A DNA stretch of 64,000 nucleotides from contig OX411552.1 of the NCBI GenBank assembly GCA_948146395.1, positions 3,037,501-3,101,500 of the forward strand, written 5' to 3'. Origin of the DNA: Fragum whitleyi (Eukaryota; Mollusca; Bivalvia; Cardiida; Cardiidae). The notes beneath the pieces are model-generated. The model had not been told where the DNA came from and made no database searches. It was given only the letters and a program-made list of their open reading frames with translations. Of this stretch, positions 1 to 12,134 are shown in pieces (within the stretch, counting starts at the first letter, position 1; each line of letters begins with the position of its first letter). Position numbers and translations under genes: made by a program.

Positions 1-142
1 AGCTATTGTTCCAGTGCATTGCAATCTCTTTTTAAAGGATATTTTCACCACTGAAGCTTGAACTTGATAACAAATGTACATACAGAGGGCCTCCGGAAAA
101 AATCTGAGTCATTAGAATAACACAAAAGTACAATAACCCCAA

Positions 143-330
143 AATTATGCAACCAAAAGTTGTAGTTCTTTTGCACCAAACTTCTCTTCAATGAGACTTA
201 CCCACCTATTTTAGCCGAATAAAATCAAGCATATACATGTAGTTACATGACCCGAACAAGCACAATGACTTAAATATCAAAGCTCCCTAAAATATGACAT
301 GAAATATAACTTAAACTTTACACAGGCACA
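143..330. repeat. Diverged copy of the 10.3-kb repeat
   Basis: TAGTTCTTTTGCACCAAACT and CTTCAATGAGACTTACCCACC match the core of the repeat at 10,360-10,420 with several changes. No termini are visible. Confidence 0.35.
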
Positions 331-416
331 TTCCCGTAAAGACAAGGTCTGCCTTGTTGGTACTGTTATATATGCATTTACTTCTGCTGGATCCCATCCC
401 TCGTTCAGATAGAGCC

Positions 417-650
417 ACAATCATAGCGCAGTTGGAAGCTCGTTGGTCTGTCAATCTGAAGGTCCCAGGGTCGATTCTTCCATCGATGGATGGATAATCG
501 TAGACCTATGTGGGGGATGATACAGATTGAGGCAATGAAAGGATGTAATGGTAGTACTGGTGTGAGAGTCCATGATTTTAGGTGCTCCAGCCGAAGCAGT
601 ATAACTGAAAGACTGTTAAAAGTGGCTTAAATCCATTCATACAAACATGT
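417..650 (+). mobile_element. tRNA-derived SINE, family S1 copy 1
   Basis: The head CATAGCGCAGTTGGAAGCTC and GGTCCCAGGGTCGATTC resemble tRNA A and B boxes. The body has GTAGACCTATG and GGTAGTACTGGTGTGAGAG, and the tail ends CTTAAATCCATTCATACAAA. Three further copies are at 17.7, 46.2 and 62.1 kb. Confidence 0.65.
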
Positions 651-1760
651 TGTTCGGATAGTTTGTGCGTAAATAAGTCCGTTGGTCAGTCTGTCTGTCC
701 GTCCGTCAAGAGGCATGTCTCCATAGTCCATTGTCCAATATGAATTAAACATCATACATTAGTTCTATGGAAAATTTTAAAGACAGTACTTTCCCCGTTC
801 TATATGAAGCTGCAGCGCGACAAAAAGTGCCTTAATGAATAATGAGTTTTCACTAATGTCTCATCTTATGGTCATAAATAAATGCATCAAGCACTTATTT
901 CGGAAGAAAAATTCGTCTATGACGGATCATTTTATGTTATAGAATATGAAGCGATTATCCCTATAGGTGGTCAAAAGTTTTGCCATATGCCCGGTGCCAC
1001 TGCACTAACGGATGAATCGAGGTTGTAAACGTATGAAAATCTTACAAAGCACCGAAAAGATGATTTGTAAGTATGTAAGCGTACATGAGTATGAATTTAT
1101 CGTTTAAATTGTATTGAACCGCGTTGTATCAACATTTGTCTTTCAGCGTACGAGGACATACGTCATATGCATCCTCACTTTCATCTAGTCGCACCAAAAA
1201 TTGGCTATAGTAGAGAAAGTAGACAAAAACATTTTTCTCTCCTTTACCACCATTTTGCGCTTCTCTGATCAAAACTTTATTGTGTTGATAGTCATATACA
1301 ATCACTATCAATATTTACTCGTTTGTCCTGGAAAGAAAGCGAATGAAAATATTTCCTTATGTTAACAGGAAAGAAGAAAAAATAAATGAATCTGTAAACC
1401 CTGAATATAATTTAAATATGGGGAAGCCTAATTCTAATGTTTATATTCTGCAATCCAAATTACAGAGCGCTAGTGAGGACTCCATTCTTGCTACGGGAAT
1501 ACCCATGCGTATCTGCTTCTATATGTACACTTTTAAAAGAATAATTGTAGAATCATTAAGTGTTCCCGAAAGATGTTCACGATAAATCGACCTCGCGAAC
1601 TTTAACAAGCGGATGTATGTTTTTCAAAACTAATGAAATTGTCTAACTAGCATAGCAACATCGACGATGGATACTTTATCTCTCACCGATTTTTAACCTA
1701 CAGCTTTACAACGTTAAACCTTTTTTTTATTCAAATTATGAGTTGCCCTTTAGCCTGTCA
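650..1760. other. Unassigned sequence
   Basis: The first part (660-1,020) has a GTCTGTCCGTCCGTC stretch like the 5' microsatellite of pearl-like elements, without clear termini. The two open frames at 1.1-1.6 kb have no recognisable motif or good splice context. No gene is supported. Confidence 0.4.
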
Positions 1761-2685
1761 TTTTTAGCTCCACTGGCTGAAAGCCACTGGGGCTATTGTC
1801 ATGGCGTTGTGTCCGTCGTGCGTCCGTCCGTCCGTGCGTGCGTGCGTGCGTCCGGTCGTAAACTTTTCTTTAAAAATCTTCTCCTCAGAAACTACTGGAT
1901 GGATTTCAACCAAACTGCACAGGAATGATCCTTGGGTAACCCTCTTTCAAAGTTGTTCAAGAAATTTTGATCCAATGAAAAACATGGATTTAATGGGCGT
2001 GGCTAATTTCCAAATATGGTAAAAAGTGAGTTTTCTCATAATCTAATCAATGGATACCCATTAAATTTTACATGCATGATCCTTGGGTGACCCTTTATCA
2101 GTCTACCAAAAAATTATTGTGATCAGATGAAAAATGTGTATTTTATGGGCGGAGGTCATTTCTCTATATGTTATATAGTGGAAACTTTGAAAATCATTTT
2201 CTCAGAATCTAACAGATGGATATCAACCAAATTTTACATGAATGATCCTTGAGTGACCCTTTATCAGTCTACCAAAAATTATTGTGATCGGATGAAAAAT
2301 ATGTATTTTATGGGCGGAGGTCATTTCTCTATATGTCATATAGTGGAAATTTTGAAAATCATTTTCTCAGAATGTAATTGGTGGATATTAATCAAATTGC
2401 ACTGGAATGGTCCTTGAGTGACCCTTTATCAGTCCACCAAAAATTATTGTGATTGGATGAAAAATATGGATTTTATGGGTGGTGGTCAGTTCTCTTTATG
2501 TTATATAGTGAAAATTTTGAAAAATCTAAATTTTATGGGCAGAGGTCATTTTTCTATATGTTATATATACATTTTTAACATCAGTAGATCCCAAAATATC
2601 TAAAAATCTAGTCAATTCTTTTATTTTCTATTTCAAGAATTTCAAGCCTGTGGAGCGACTCAAGCCATTCATGGCTTTCTAGTTG
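1761..2685 (+). mobile_element. Family-A pearl/Helentron-like element, copy 1
   Basis: It starts TTTTTAGCTCCACTGGC, followed by a (CCGT)/(GCGT) microsatellite at 1,812-1,858. Core units of about 165 bp follow; CCTTGGGTGACCC or variants occur at 1,929, 2,081, 2,247 and 2,412. Near the 3' end AGCCTGTGGAGC is the inverted form of the 5' GCTCCACTGGCT, with one mismatch. The hairpin AAGCCATTCATGGCTT and TCTAGTT then close it. This fits a non-autonomous Helentron; no coding capacity. Confidence 0.75.
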
Positions 2686-2689
2686 AAAG

Positions 2690-3715
2690 CTATCTCAGTA
2701 TGTCTAAAATTGAACGATCGCTAGCCTGGATTCTGCTCGAGGTGAGTGCATTCAATATCCTGAACATTAAGCTGGGGTTTTTACACATTTTGTGACCTGT
2801 CAGGCAAAAAGGGGTTATCTTGGAAGCGCGACAGAAACGATCCCAGTCAGACTGCGCAAAAATGTTAAGGCAAAAATACGTTTATAACTTCAAAATTCAA
2901 TTTTGGGTTAAACTTTACACCGTTGTCAATTGAAATATTATCAATTGAATAAAAAAATATATTCAAAGCCAAAAAAATGAGGTGTCGAGACAGACTAAAC
3001 ACTAACACCATTAAGAATCAGCCCAAGCCCCGGTTGACTAAAGAAAACAAACCCCGGGAGTAATGGCTATTAACGGATAACAAGTCAGATTTATGACATT
3101 AGTTCCAGTGCTCAATTCACCTATCTACGGTCTCCAGTGCATTTCTTAAAAGGGAGCAATATTCTTCGCATGAAAAGATTGTATGTTTGAACTGCATCAA
3201 TTGGTTATCTCTCTCTTTTTCTTTCTTTTTTTTTAGATTGAAATAATGAAACTTTCCGAACCACTTGTCTCCTGATTTGTGTTCATTTTTTTTTTCATTT
3301 CAACACGTGTCTGATCAGTAGGCTGATCCGGAGCTTTCCATTTTCGAAATACGGTATCCGACGGAATTAAGCACATGCACGGCGTTTCAGAGATTCACCG
3401 GTAGTGGTAATTCGTTTCGTGTTTTTTTTTCGGAACATTTCTTTAATTAAATAATTGTTTTAAGTCAAAATACCGATTTTAAAAAAGGTAAAAGAGATTC
3501 GGGACAGTTCGGAGGACACGGACTAATCATTTACTTGTTACGAACAAATCGGGTCAATTATGTTGTCTTACGATTGTCTTCGTCTAAATTGGGGCCCTGC
3601 TCGAATTCAATTACCGGTATAATTAGTGAATCAACTGCTTCGATCAATATATTAATAGTTCACGAGTTTCGTTTATGCCTAACAATCGCCAAAACACATT
3701 GTCGGGCAGAGTCTA
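2690..3715. other. Unassigned sequence
   Basis: No coding exon or known repeat was recognised. A moderately CpG-rich patch lies around 3,330-3,620 (CACCGGTAGTGGTAATTCG and similar). It ends at the tail of the LINE. Confidence 0.4.
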
Positions 3716-6700
3716 GAATCAAATCAAATCAAATCAAATCAATTTTAATTGGTATAAGAGTCCAGTCACAGGACTGTCACCATTGACATACATTTTGATA
3801 GTAACAACAAGTACACACAGACAAATTCAAATAACATGTAGGTACGCTATCCAATGAATTATGACATCTAGCAATTATATATAGTTAATTCATAATAACA
3901 GTAATAATAACTATAATGGCAATATTGCTTTCATTGACACCCTTCAACTTCGAGGCCATGTCAGTTAAGGCAGAGGAGCCGCAACAGTTCCGCAAATTTT
4001 GGACCATATGATCCCCCACAATGCCAACCAAGGCTTCCCAATGAACATCATTAGGAAACCCTGGTCAACACTGCTAAAGTTCACTACTCCTGATACATCG
4101 CAAAACTATTGCGGGTCCACTACCTTAGTATAGAGTAAAGGAACCACACAAACAATAAGTCCGTGGGGCACCATCACTCTATCTAAAAGGATAAAAGAAA
4201 GGGCGAGCCATGGAGGGATGGCGTCTAAGTTAAAGAGATGTCAATATCTATTGCAAAAAGCCACAAAATACCTTTAAGTAATACTGTTGCTTTTTATCAA
4301 CGTTTCTCTAACTTTAAACATTTTACAAATATTCTTAATACATGTACTAGCAATGTCATAATCTTTACATTCCATTATAAAAGCAAACTTCTCTTCAGTC
4401 GTTTTGAGATCGAAAGATGGGACAATTTGATTCAATTCACTAAAAAAAGTAGTTCTCTGTGTCGAAAGTGAAACACACTCCATCACAAAATGCCTCTCAT
4501 CCTCGACACACAAATTGCACAAGTTGCACTTACGGTCAATCAATGGAGTCCTAGTATGCCTGCCCTTTTCAATTTGAAGATCGTGGGAGCTTATTCGTAG
4601 CTTTGCAAAAGTGGAAATTTCATTTTTAGGCAATTCGTTGACAAAAAGATATGTTTCTTTTTCATATAATGATTTAAATATTCTATAGTTTCTTAATTTA
4701 TTGCCATTGGGTAGGCTTTTACCGTCATCATGTAATTTATTTAACCAGGAGTGAACATAGGAGTCTCTAAGTTTAGATTTAATTGCATGTAACAATCTAC
4801 TTTTCGAAATGGTATTCTGGTTATCCCAGAGATGAGAAAATTGAATGTTCTGCAGAAAGATTCTAAACTTTTGGGCAAAGCCTTTTTTAAAAGTCATGCT
4901 TTCCCTGTAGGCCAGATAGGCAAGAAAATTTTCTTTCAAATTCACTAGATGAACCCAAAAGTTAGTTGATGCCTGCAGACCATATATTGCTAAAGGTAGT
5001 ATACCAAACTCTGCCCTGACTGCATCATTCACTGAATATTTGTTGACACCCAAAACATGTTTAAAATATCTTAATTGTATTTTCTCAGATATTAAAGAGT
5101 CGTACTTATTCTCCATTTGGTCAACTCCTGGTTTATTTATTAGAAAATCAATAGACCAAACTTCACTGCCATATAAAAGAATTGGTTTCACACAATGGTT
5201 ATACAACGTCATGTAAAGTCCAGTGTTCATACTATCTGACAACAGGGCTTTTCTTATACAAAAGATAGCTTTAAGTGCCTTATTGCAAAGGTATTTAATG
5301 CCTTGTGTGAACACACCAGATGACCTAAAATATATTCCAAGATATTTATATTCATTAACAATTTCTAGGGAATTGTGTCCATATAAAAAATCATAGCCCT
5401 TTAGGACTCTACCGGATTTATTAAAAATAATTACTTTTGTTTTGGCTATATTAACTTTAAGGTTCCACTGGTTGCAAAAATCTTCCAATTTGTTAAGAAG
5501 ACTTTGCAACCCACTGGCAGTTTGAGATAAGAGGACTATGTCATCTGCGTACATCAGGCAAGAAATTTGCAAACCGGCAAGTGTTACCGGGTCACAATTT
5601 TCGCCAAATCCTTTCTTTAAATCATTAAGATATAAGGAAAAGAGAGTTGGGCTTAAAACACATCCCTGTTTGACTCCGATCCTAGTTTTAAAGGAGCTGC
5701 TTAGACCATTTTCTGTCTTTATACAAAACAATAAATCTTTGTACATATCTTGAATTATATTCAGAAATGGGCCTTGGATGTTGTATTTTTCCATTTTATG
5801 AAAAAGGGCAAGTCTATTTATAGTATCAAAAGCTTTACTGAGGTCCACAAAACAAGAGTATAGACGAGAGGATGATTTAAAAGCTTTGTCTATTAGTGTT
5901 TTCAGTGTTAAAATGTGGTCAGTCGTGCGACAGTGCTTCCGAAAACCAATTTGTTCCACACCAATTATATCATTATATTCTAAGTATTTGTCTAGCCTGT
6001 TAAACAGAACTTTACTAAATAATTTTGAAAAACAACTCGAGATTGCTATACCCCTGTAGTTATTCACATCAGAGGTACCACCACCCTTATAAATGGGTTT
6101 AATAATATTTTCTCGCCATTGAGAAGGATAGGTCCCATGCTTAAGTATCTGCGAAAATAGGTATGCATACTCATTTGCTAAATGTGGGACTGATAGTCGG
6201 AGCATTTCGTTACAAATTTCATCTGTGCCACACGACTTTCCACCCTTTAACCCCTTAGCACCAAACACAACCTCTTCAGAAGTAACATCCTTATTCAGTA
6301 TTGAATTATCCGGATCAGTAAAGTATTCTTCTGTAGAGGATTTAGAAAAGTTGTTTGGATAGTCGATGTTCATCAAAGATTTAAAATGTTCCACCCATTT
6401 TTCAGTGGAGATATCTGCTGAAGGATCAGATTTTTGTTTCTCCATCAGCTGGTTTACCGAGTTCCAGAATTCCTTAGGATTTTTCTTTTCATTTTCAAGC
6501 AAGCTGTCCAGCATTTTCCCCTTAAATTGTCTATGCTTTTTACGTATGAGCTTATTGTATTGTTTTCGAGCACTGAATACTTTTTGACGGAGGCTTATAT
6601 TATAAGGATCATTGCCTAAAAGACGACTCATATGTTTTATTTCTCTATACATTGATTCACAATCTCTGTCATACCAGACTTTTTTCTTATGGCGTCTTTT

Positions 6701-7900
6701 TTTAGGAAATTTAGCAGATGGAGAGGACGATTTCGTCTGGGCAGCTTGTTGTAAAGTAAAAGAAAAGTGTGACACCATTTTATCAATATTACTTTGTGTA
6801 CATGATAAAGGCCTTTCATTTGAAAATTCAATTAGAGATTCTTTGAATCTACATTTGTTTACCATATTAATGTTGTTTAAAAAGCTTATCTTCATTTCAT
6901 CATTCCACTTAACATTCTTAGGTGACTTCCTTTGTCTACCATTCTCAACATTATGTTCGAAACCACCCAATGACTGGACACTAACCAAAATTGGACAATG
7001 ATCTGAATAAGTAACATCAAAATCAAGAACTTTAAAGTATCTAACCGAGCTCATGAAGTCTGCACTACAAATACAGTAGTCATCAATAGAAGATCCATTA
7101 TAGCCATGATATGTAGGTTTACCCAGTGTATCACCAATAATACGGCCGTTTAGAATTCTTAATTGTGACCCAATACATAGGTCTAACACCTTGGTTCCAT
7201 ATTCATTAGTAACTTGTTGGATTGCTGTATTTCTCATTAAATGAGTATTGTCAATTAAATAGCTAGTAGGTAGAGACTCCTCCATTACATCTGATTCCTC
7301 ACTAATGATGAAGTCCGGATCATTACAGTTTATGTGGGCATTAATATCTCCCATGATCATAGTATAACTGTCAGACGAGTATTTGATAATATCAGATTCC
7401 AACCTTTGAAATAGAATATTATCAATGCCTGTTCTCTCAGTATAAGCTGAATAAGCTGGCGGTATATAGATACCACAGATGTACAAGTCTTTTTTAAACT
7501 TGAAGAAATTCTTACAGAGTTTGATCCAAATCATATCCGTTTGTGAGTTATCAATTACTTTAATGCCTGTCCTAATATTCTTTTTCATGAAAATGGCTAC
7601 TCCTCCTCTTAACCTACTAGGCTCATCTGAACGACAATTTGATATACAAAAGTAACCTTCAATATTCAACATGTCTTTTTTACAAGCATGTGTTTCTGTT
7701 AAAATAATTACTTCACTCTTTAAGTTTTGTAGAAAACGAGGATCATCTAATTTGTTAGTGCGCACTCCATTTACTCGGTTAAATAAACCATTAACATTCC
7801 AACAACAAACATTTAAGGATTTCGATACCATTATAACAAATATCTACTATAGATATAAAACCGGCAAAAACCAAGATCAACCATAAACATAGGGGAAATT
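3716..7900 (-). mobile_element. Near full-length APE-type non-LTR retrotransposon (LINE)
   Basis: The element lies on the minus strand. Its 3' end is marked by a pentanucleotide tail, seen on the plus strand as (AAATC)n at 3716-3742. Next come about 530 bp of 3' UTR and then one long ORF2. The 5' limit is not clear: no ORF1 was found between 7,832 and 8,700, and no target-site duplication was recognised. Part of its 3' UTR recurs alone at 12,583-12,745. A second, broken LINE at 38.6-41.75 kb has a related 3' end. Confidence 0.9.
4274..7831 (-). CDS. LINE ORF2: AP endonuclease, reverse transcriptase, C-terminal zinc knuckle
   Basis: This is one uninterrupted 1185-aa frame. The N-terminal APE-like endonuclease has WNVNG (11-15), LTETH (Glu about 46), GDINAH (161-166) and YSDHCP (SDH 276-278). 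The reverse transcriptase has GGKSCGTDEICNEML (from about 530), FVDLSKAFD (661-669), GVKQGCVLSP (719-728) and YADD (761-764). A CX2C..H..C cluster lies at 1102-1118 (CNLCNLCVEDERHFVMEC). There is no RNase H domain. No catalytic residue I can recognise is lost and there is no internal stop, so the copy looks young and possibly competent. It nicks target DNA and copies its own RNA by target-primed reverse transcription. The clade cannot be fixed by eye. Confidence 0.95.
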   Translation of the reverse strand: MVSKSLNVCCWNVNGLFNRVNGVRTNKLDDPRFLQNLKSEVIILTETHACKKDMLNIEGYFCISNCRSDEPSRLRGGVAIFMKKNIRTGIKVIDNSQTDMIWIKLCKNFFKFKKDLYICGIYIPPAYSAYTERTGIDNILFQRLESDIIKYSSDSYTMIMGDINAHINCNDPDFIISEESDVMEESLPTSYLIDNTHLMRNTAIQQVTNEYGTKVLDLCIGSQLRILNGRIIGDTLGKPTYHGYNGSSIDDYCICSADFMSSVRYFKVLDFDVTYSDHCPILVSVQSLGGFEHNVENGRQRKSPKNVKWNDEMKISFLNNINMVNKCRFKESLIEFSNERPLSCTQSNIDKMVSHFSFTLQQAAQTKSSSPSAKFPKKRRHKKKVWYDRDCESMYREIKHMSRLLGNDPYNISLRQKVFSARKQYNKLIRKKHRQFKGKMLDSLLENEKKNPKEFWNSVNQLMEKQKSDPSADISTEKWVEHFKSLMNIDYPNNFSKSSTEEYFTDPDNSILNKDVTSEEVVFGAKGLKGGKSCGTDEICNEMLRLSVPHLANEYAYLFSQILKHGTYPSQWRENIIKPIYKGGGTSDVNNYRGIAISSCFSKLFSKVLFNRLDKYLEYNDIIGVEQIGFRKHCRTTDHILTLKTLIDKAFKSSSRLYSCFVDLSKAFDTINRLALFHKMEKYNIQGPFLNIIQDMYKDLLFCIKTENGLSSSFKTRIGVKQGCVLSPTLFSLYLNDLKKGFGENCDPVTLAGLQISCLMYADDIVLLSQTASGLQSLLNKLEDFCNQWNLKVNIAKTKVIIFNKSGRVLKGYDFLYGHNSLEIVNEYKYLGIYFRSSGVFTQGIKYLCNKALKAIFCIRKALLSDSMNTGLYMTLYNHCVKPILLYGSEVWSIDFLINKPGVDQMENKYDSLISEKIQLRYFKHVLGVNKYSVNDAVRAEFGILPLAIYGLQASTNFWVHLVNLKENFLAYLAYRESMTFKKGFAQKFRIFLQNIQFSHLWDNQNTISKSRLLHAIKSKLRDSYVHSWLNKLHDDGKSLPNGNKLRNYRIFKSLYEKETYLFVNELPKNEISTFAKLRISSHDLQIEKGRHTRTPLIDRKCNLCNLCVEDERHFVMECVSLSTQRTTFFSELNQIVPSFDLKTTEEKFAFIMECKDYDIASTCIKNICKMFKVRETLIKSNSIT

Positions 7901-8373
7901 TTCATAATAAAGTTTAACATGTGAGTAAACCCCATTTCTCCAGAGTTCTTTATTATTTATTCAAGCATATGCCAGGATGTTATACTCAAGCATAGGCCCT
8001 TTCAATCGATAAAACATGAACTATCAAAAGATATTATAGACTACATTTAGTAGGACATATCCAGTTATAGTTCATATATGTATACATGCAAAGCAAAACA
8101 TATCCATCATATTGTTAGCTTAACTAAGAATACATGCATATCCATAGTCTATATATGATAGATGCCTGCTTCAACTCCTTACCAAAAGCGGTAAAGCCTA
8201 TTCTAAGGGGGGGGGGAGCTATTTATAAATTTAGTATAATCTTTTTAAGTCTTGAGTGAGACACATAGACAAACCCTGTGCTCACAGTAGGTCACACCTA
8301 GACCTAGAGCACACAGTGGACCCATGAGCCAGAAAAATGATATAGGTGTTATTCCATAGAGGGTTATCTCGTT

Positions 8374-8442
8374 GGCTCAATGCGAAACAGCTGCAACCGC
8401 CTATAAACATATAGACAGCTACAACTGTTTCACACTGAGCCA
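8374..8442. repeat. Hairpin family H1, full copy
   Basis: GGCTCAATGCGAAACAGCTG and CAACTGTTTCACACTGAGCC form the arms, with CCTATAAACATATAG in the loop. Confidence 0.65.
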
Positions 8443-9060
8443 TAGGCCTGTGTTTTCTATTACTTTTCAGTGGCCTCTGGTGAGAGATATTTCTGGTGAC
8501 TAGTCTTTCGTTTGCCATCAGTAAGGAGTTGACAGGCCATCCAAAATGAGTCTTTATCACAGCTAGTGAGTGAAGTGCAGAAGTTCTGTTATATAGAAAT
8601 ACCTCTGTTAATAGTATTAGTTTAGCAGATACAAGCCAATAAATATGGTAGGAACAAATATTGTTCTAAATTTAGATAGGTAAAACCTCAGAAACCCCTG
8701 AATCGCTGCCCAAAAGAATTAATTCCCTTAGAGGCCAATGTTTTCAAACACATGTATATCCATCCCCAGCCATAAAAGTGAGCTTTAATGAACAGCCGAG
8801 CTAAAAATGAAGAAGAATAGTCGAATACAAGATAGTTCCCACATAAGAGATCTCCCCTCCTTCAGACCTGTCATTTATTCTTGTACAATAATGTTCAATT
8901 TCTTCTCTGGACAGTGAATTGGTACCAAATTTATCATAAGGCAGTGAGCCAAGTTAAGTCTGAAGATTTATCTCTCTTAATATCTGTCAATCTAAGATAT
9001 ATGTGAAATTCTACTTTGCAAGTACATATGCATTATGTTGCATCTTGAATGTCGAGTTAA

Positions 9061-9129
9061 AGCTCAGTGCAAAACAGTCACAAACTCCGACAAGTTAATA
9101 GGTAGCTACAACTATTCCGCATTAAAGCC
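9061..9129. repeat. Hairpin family H1, diverged copy
   Basis: AGCTCAGTGCAAAACAGTCA and AGGTAGCTACAACTATTCCG keep the family order with many changes. Confidence 0.4.
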
Positions 9130-10340
9130 ATCAAATGGTTTTGGGGCTCTAAAGGAGCTTATAGTAATTTTATTTACTTATGAAGCTCCTCCAGTAAAAA
9201 AAAACAATTCACATGAAACTGACATGAAATACTGAACGATCTATTGAAACTGACAAAAATCAAATGTTTGTTTAAGAACAGTAACTTTAATATTTACATC
9301 TCAAAAAATACCAGGGCATCTATTTGAACCCATTACAGTGCATAACTATTTACAAAGAGGGAGAAATTCATATTAAAAGCTGTTTCAACAAACAGTACCA
9401 TGCCTCAAGGGTCAAGAGTCATGGTAATATCCACAGATTTTACTGTCTCTGTAGGTATCAGGGTTAAATGAAGGGTTGGGGTCGGAGATATTCCATAAAG
9501 AAATATTATGTATAAATACTCATATCTCTAAAGTCCATTGATTTCATATTCTTATGTATTCATACAAGTGTGATGTACAGCTAACAACATCGTGACATTG
9601 GCAAGGTGAGTGATTATGGAATAAATTGAATGAGTGAGAGAAGTAAGTTTTGAATGAAATGAAAGGGAGGCTATAAAATACCATCAAAATCATCAAGATG
9701 GACAAAAGTAGCAAACCATTTCTACGTCTCCTTAAAATAATCCCTATACCTTACTGATTGTCTGTCTTCGCAAACCAAGATAGTCGCCTTAAAGTGTAAA
9801 CCAACCAACATGATCATGGGATTATTAGATTGAATAGAATGAAACATAGTTTTGAGTGGTTCTCAAGCTGTAGAAAGTTTTGGGAGCATTTTAGAGAGAA
9901 TTGAGTGAGTGTTTCAAAGGTTTGAATGGATCCCAGAGAAAGTGATTTAAAATGGTAGGGATCTAGAAGCATACCAATTTCACGATACTGACAGCTGTAA
10001 CCTAAAACAAGAAAATTCTCTTCCAAATCCCCAACACCTTTCTAAAATCTTTGCCATTTCTTATATCACAACCATTTGTCATAATTGTCAGCAGCCTAAG
10101 CTATATAAAGACAGTAATGACTGTGACTGGTGACATATTAAAACACCAAGAAGTGGACTGTCTTAACTATACTGTGATATAGTCAAATGTGTAATAACTC
10201 ATACATTGTCCAACATTTGTACATGTATAACATATTGAAAAAGCAATAATTTGTTGTCATTTTCTTTTGAAACATTTATGCCCTAGATAAAAGCAGATCA
10301 ATGACCAATCCTTTGCCAACTAACAAAGGGCACTGACTCA

Positions 10341-10550
10341 CAAAATATAATGAGTAGAGTAATGGTTCTTTTGCACGGCACTTCTCCTCTCCTCAATGAG
10401 ATATATCTATCTGTGAAGTTTCATGATTCTAGGTGGCATACTTTTGAGAAATGCGCCACACACTGTAGTATGGAAAAACAAAATGACAGAAGGACCAACA
10501 GACAAGTGAAAAGCAATATATCCCCTCTTTGCAAAGAGGGCATAAATATT
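10341..10550 (-). mobile_element. Pearl-like fragment with GCCCTCTTTGCAAAGAGGG hairpin
   Basis: The right end CCCCTCTTTGCAAAGAGGGC (10,520-10,539) is a hairpin next to an ACAGACAAGTG/GACCAACAG stretch. The core text GGTTCTTTTGCACGGCACTT and GTTTCATGATTCTAGGTGGC recurs in weaker form at 143-330 and near 31,610-31,700. Confidence 0.5.
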
Positions 10551-10935
10551 GCCTATGTACATATTTTCTTGAATCCCTTACCTTAGAACTACTTTAAATT
10601 GAAGGTGACTAGACCAATAAGATTAATAATACAGATATGGCAAATTCCAAAAATAACAATCATACACAGTCATATGAACAGTAAAATATGACAAGTTACA
10701 TTTTGCAAAAGTATCTTTGCCACAAGCCTGCATGACTTGCTGGGTCTTTATTATACATAACATTTCAAGTGTTAACAGGTATTCTCAAGAAAACCTAATT
10801 GTCTGTATTCATACATTGACACACCAAAAATCCATATTTGTATACATATACATGCACCAGTGCTTGGCTGTGAAATAACCTGCCCGAATTGTCCAAAAAA
10901 AAAGCTGTACGGACAAGCTGATTTTCATCACTTAG

Positions 10936-11061
10936 TTGTCCATGGACAAGTGGGAAAAAAAAAAAAAAAAAAAAAAACCACAAAAAAAAAAAAAAAAAAA
11001 AAAAAACCACAGTAAGTTTGTCTATAGTAGAAGTTAGCTGTTTTCCAAAAGTGAGACTTAG

Positions 11062-11092
<31 letters not shown>

Positions 11093-11287
11093 CTCAGTTA
11101 ACAGTAAGTGAGACTATTTTATGGGTGCATGCTTCTTATAGAAATACCAATTTTCTTCAATGTTAGCAAAAATTATGATTATTTATTTTTGGGAGAAACG
11201 ATAAACAATGCTTATGAAAAATAAAGGACAGGTAGGTTATTGATACGGACAAGCCAGTTTGTGATTGTCACTTGTCCGTGGACAAGT
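10936..11287. repeat. Two TTGTCC..GGACAA palindromes around poly-A runs
   Basis: TTGTCCATGGACAA (10,936-10,949) and ACTTGTCCGTGGACAAGT (11,270-11,287) each follow an ACGGACAAGC block. Between them are A-runs at 10,954-11,006 and 11,060-11,090. A third copy (TTGTCCAGGGACAA) is at 62,993-63,006. Confidence 0.6.
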
Positions 11288-11289
11288 TG

Positions 11290-12134
11290 ACTTTCAAAGT
11301 ATTTCAGAACTTGTGTACACACATGTATACGTACACATACACATAATACGTTTATGCATAAAGTGTCAAGATTAGAGAAGAACATATAACAGAACATTTA
11401 ACTCCTAAAAATTCCTGTAAAAGATTGGTACATTTGATATTGTTAATTCTTAGTGTGTACTTAAGCTTAGTAATTTCATTCAACCCATGTCATGCTGAAC
11501 CAAGCTCCTGCTTCCAAATGTAAGACCCACTTATTACAGTTAAGTCACCGCGAAACTGACAGGATTGTTGATTACATCTAAGATTACCGTGAATTGAGAG
11601 GATGAATGATTTAGGAATGAAATTGAATGAGTTTGAATGAGAGTACGGAGCGAGCTGTGAATGAAATTAAGGAGAGGCAACCCAACATCGACAATTTGGC
11701 TCAGAATGAACAAAATCAGCAATATCTATCACCTTCCCCCAACAGCACATGTACAGATTCTAGATTCAATTCATTGATAGTCAGGCTCCGCCTACAAGGT
11801 CTACGAATAACCGATTACGATTGGCTGTTGGCGTCAATTAACGCCACGCCTACCGCGCCCATCTATCGCACTTCAGATATGGCTATTATCGATTTTTCAC
11901 GCGATAGTTAGCCTAACTTACGTAAACAATCAAATACATACATGTGTATTATACACATCCGAGAGGTTTTAAGTCGGGACGCGTGCCTAAGAAAAACTTG
12001 TCGTCCGGTGGAATCCTTTGATAGGATTTTTTGTCGTCCGCTGAGAAAAGTTGTCGTCTCAGACGACACTACTGTCGTTTCCGAGAGCCCTGACTTTCAA
12101 CGCAAACCCCTTAACTGTATATAAAAACAAATTG
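11290..12134. other. Unassigned CpG-rich stretch with an open frame
   Basis: A 94-codon frame at 11,627-11,911 (+) reads MSLNESTERAVNEIKERQPN and looks locally protein-like, but has no homology I recognise. CCGATTACGATTGGCTGTTG near 11,810 holds an inverted CCAAT-like box. TTGTCGTCC and TTGTCGTCT motifs repeat at 11,998-12,085. It could be a first exon or promoter; not established. Confidence 0.3.

Larger units (their letters stand above)
7900..10340. other. Unassigned sequence with two hairpins
   Basis: Apart from the H1 hairpins nothing was recognised. The first few hundred bases may be the 5' UTR of the LINE. A 10-base G run sits at about 8,208. Confidence 0.4.

Noticed and set aside
1129..1311. 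60-codon minus-strand frame near the left edge
   Set aside because: It looks mildly protein-like, but there is an in-frame stop just upstream, no usable acceptor in phase and no motif.
6366..7001. Plus-strand open frames inside the LINE
   Set aside because: They are antisense shadows of the intact reverse transcriptase frame.
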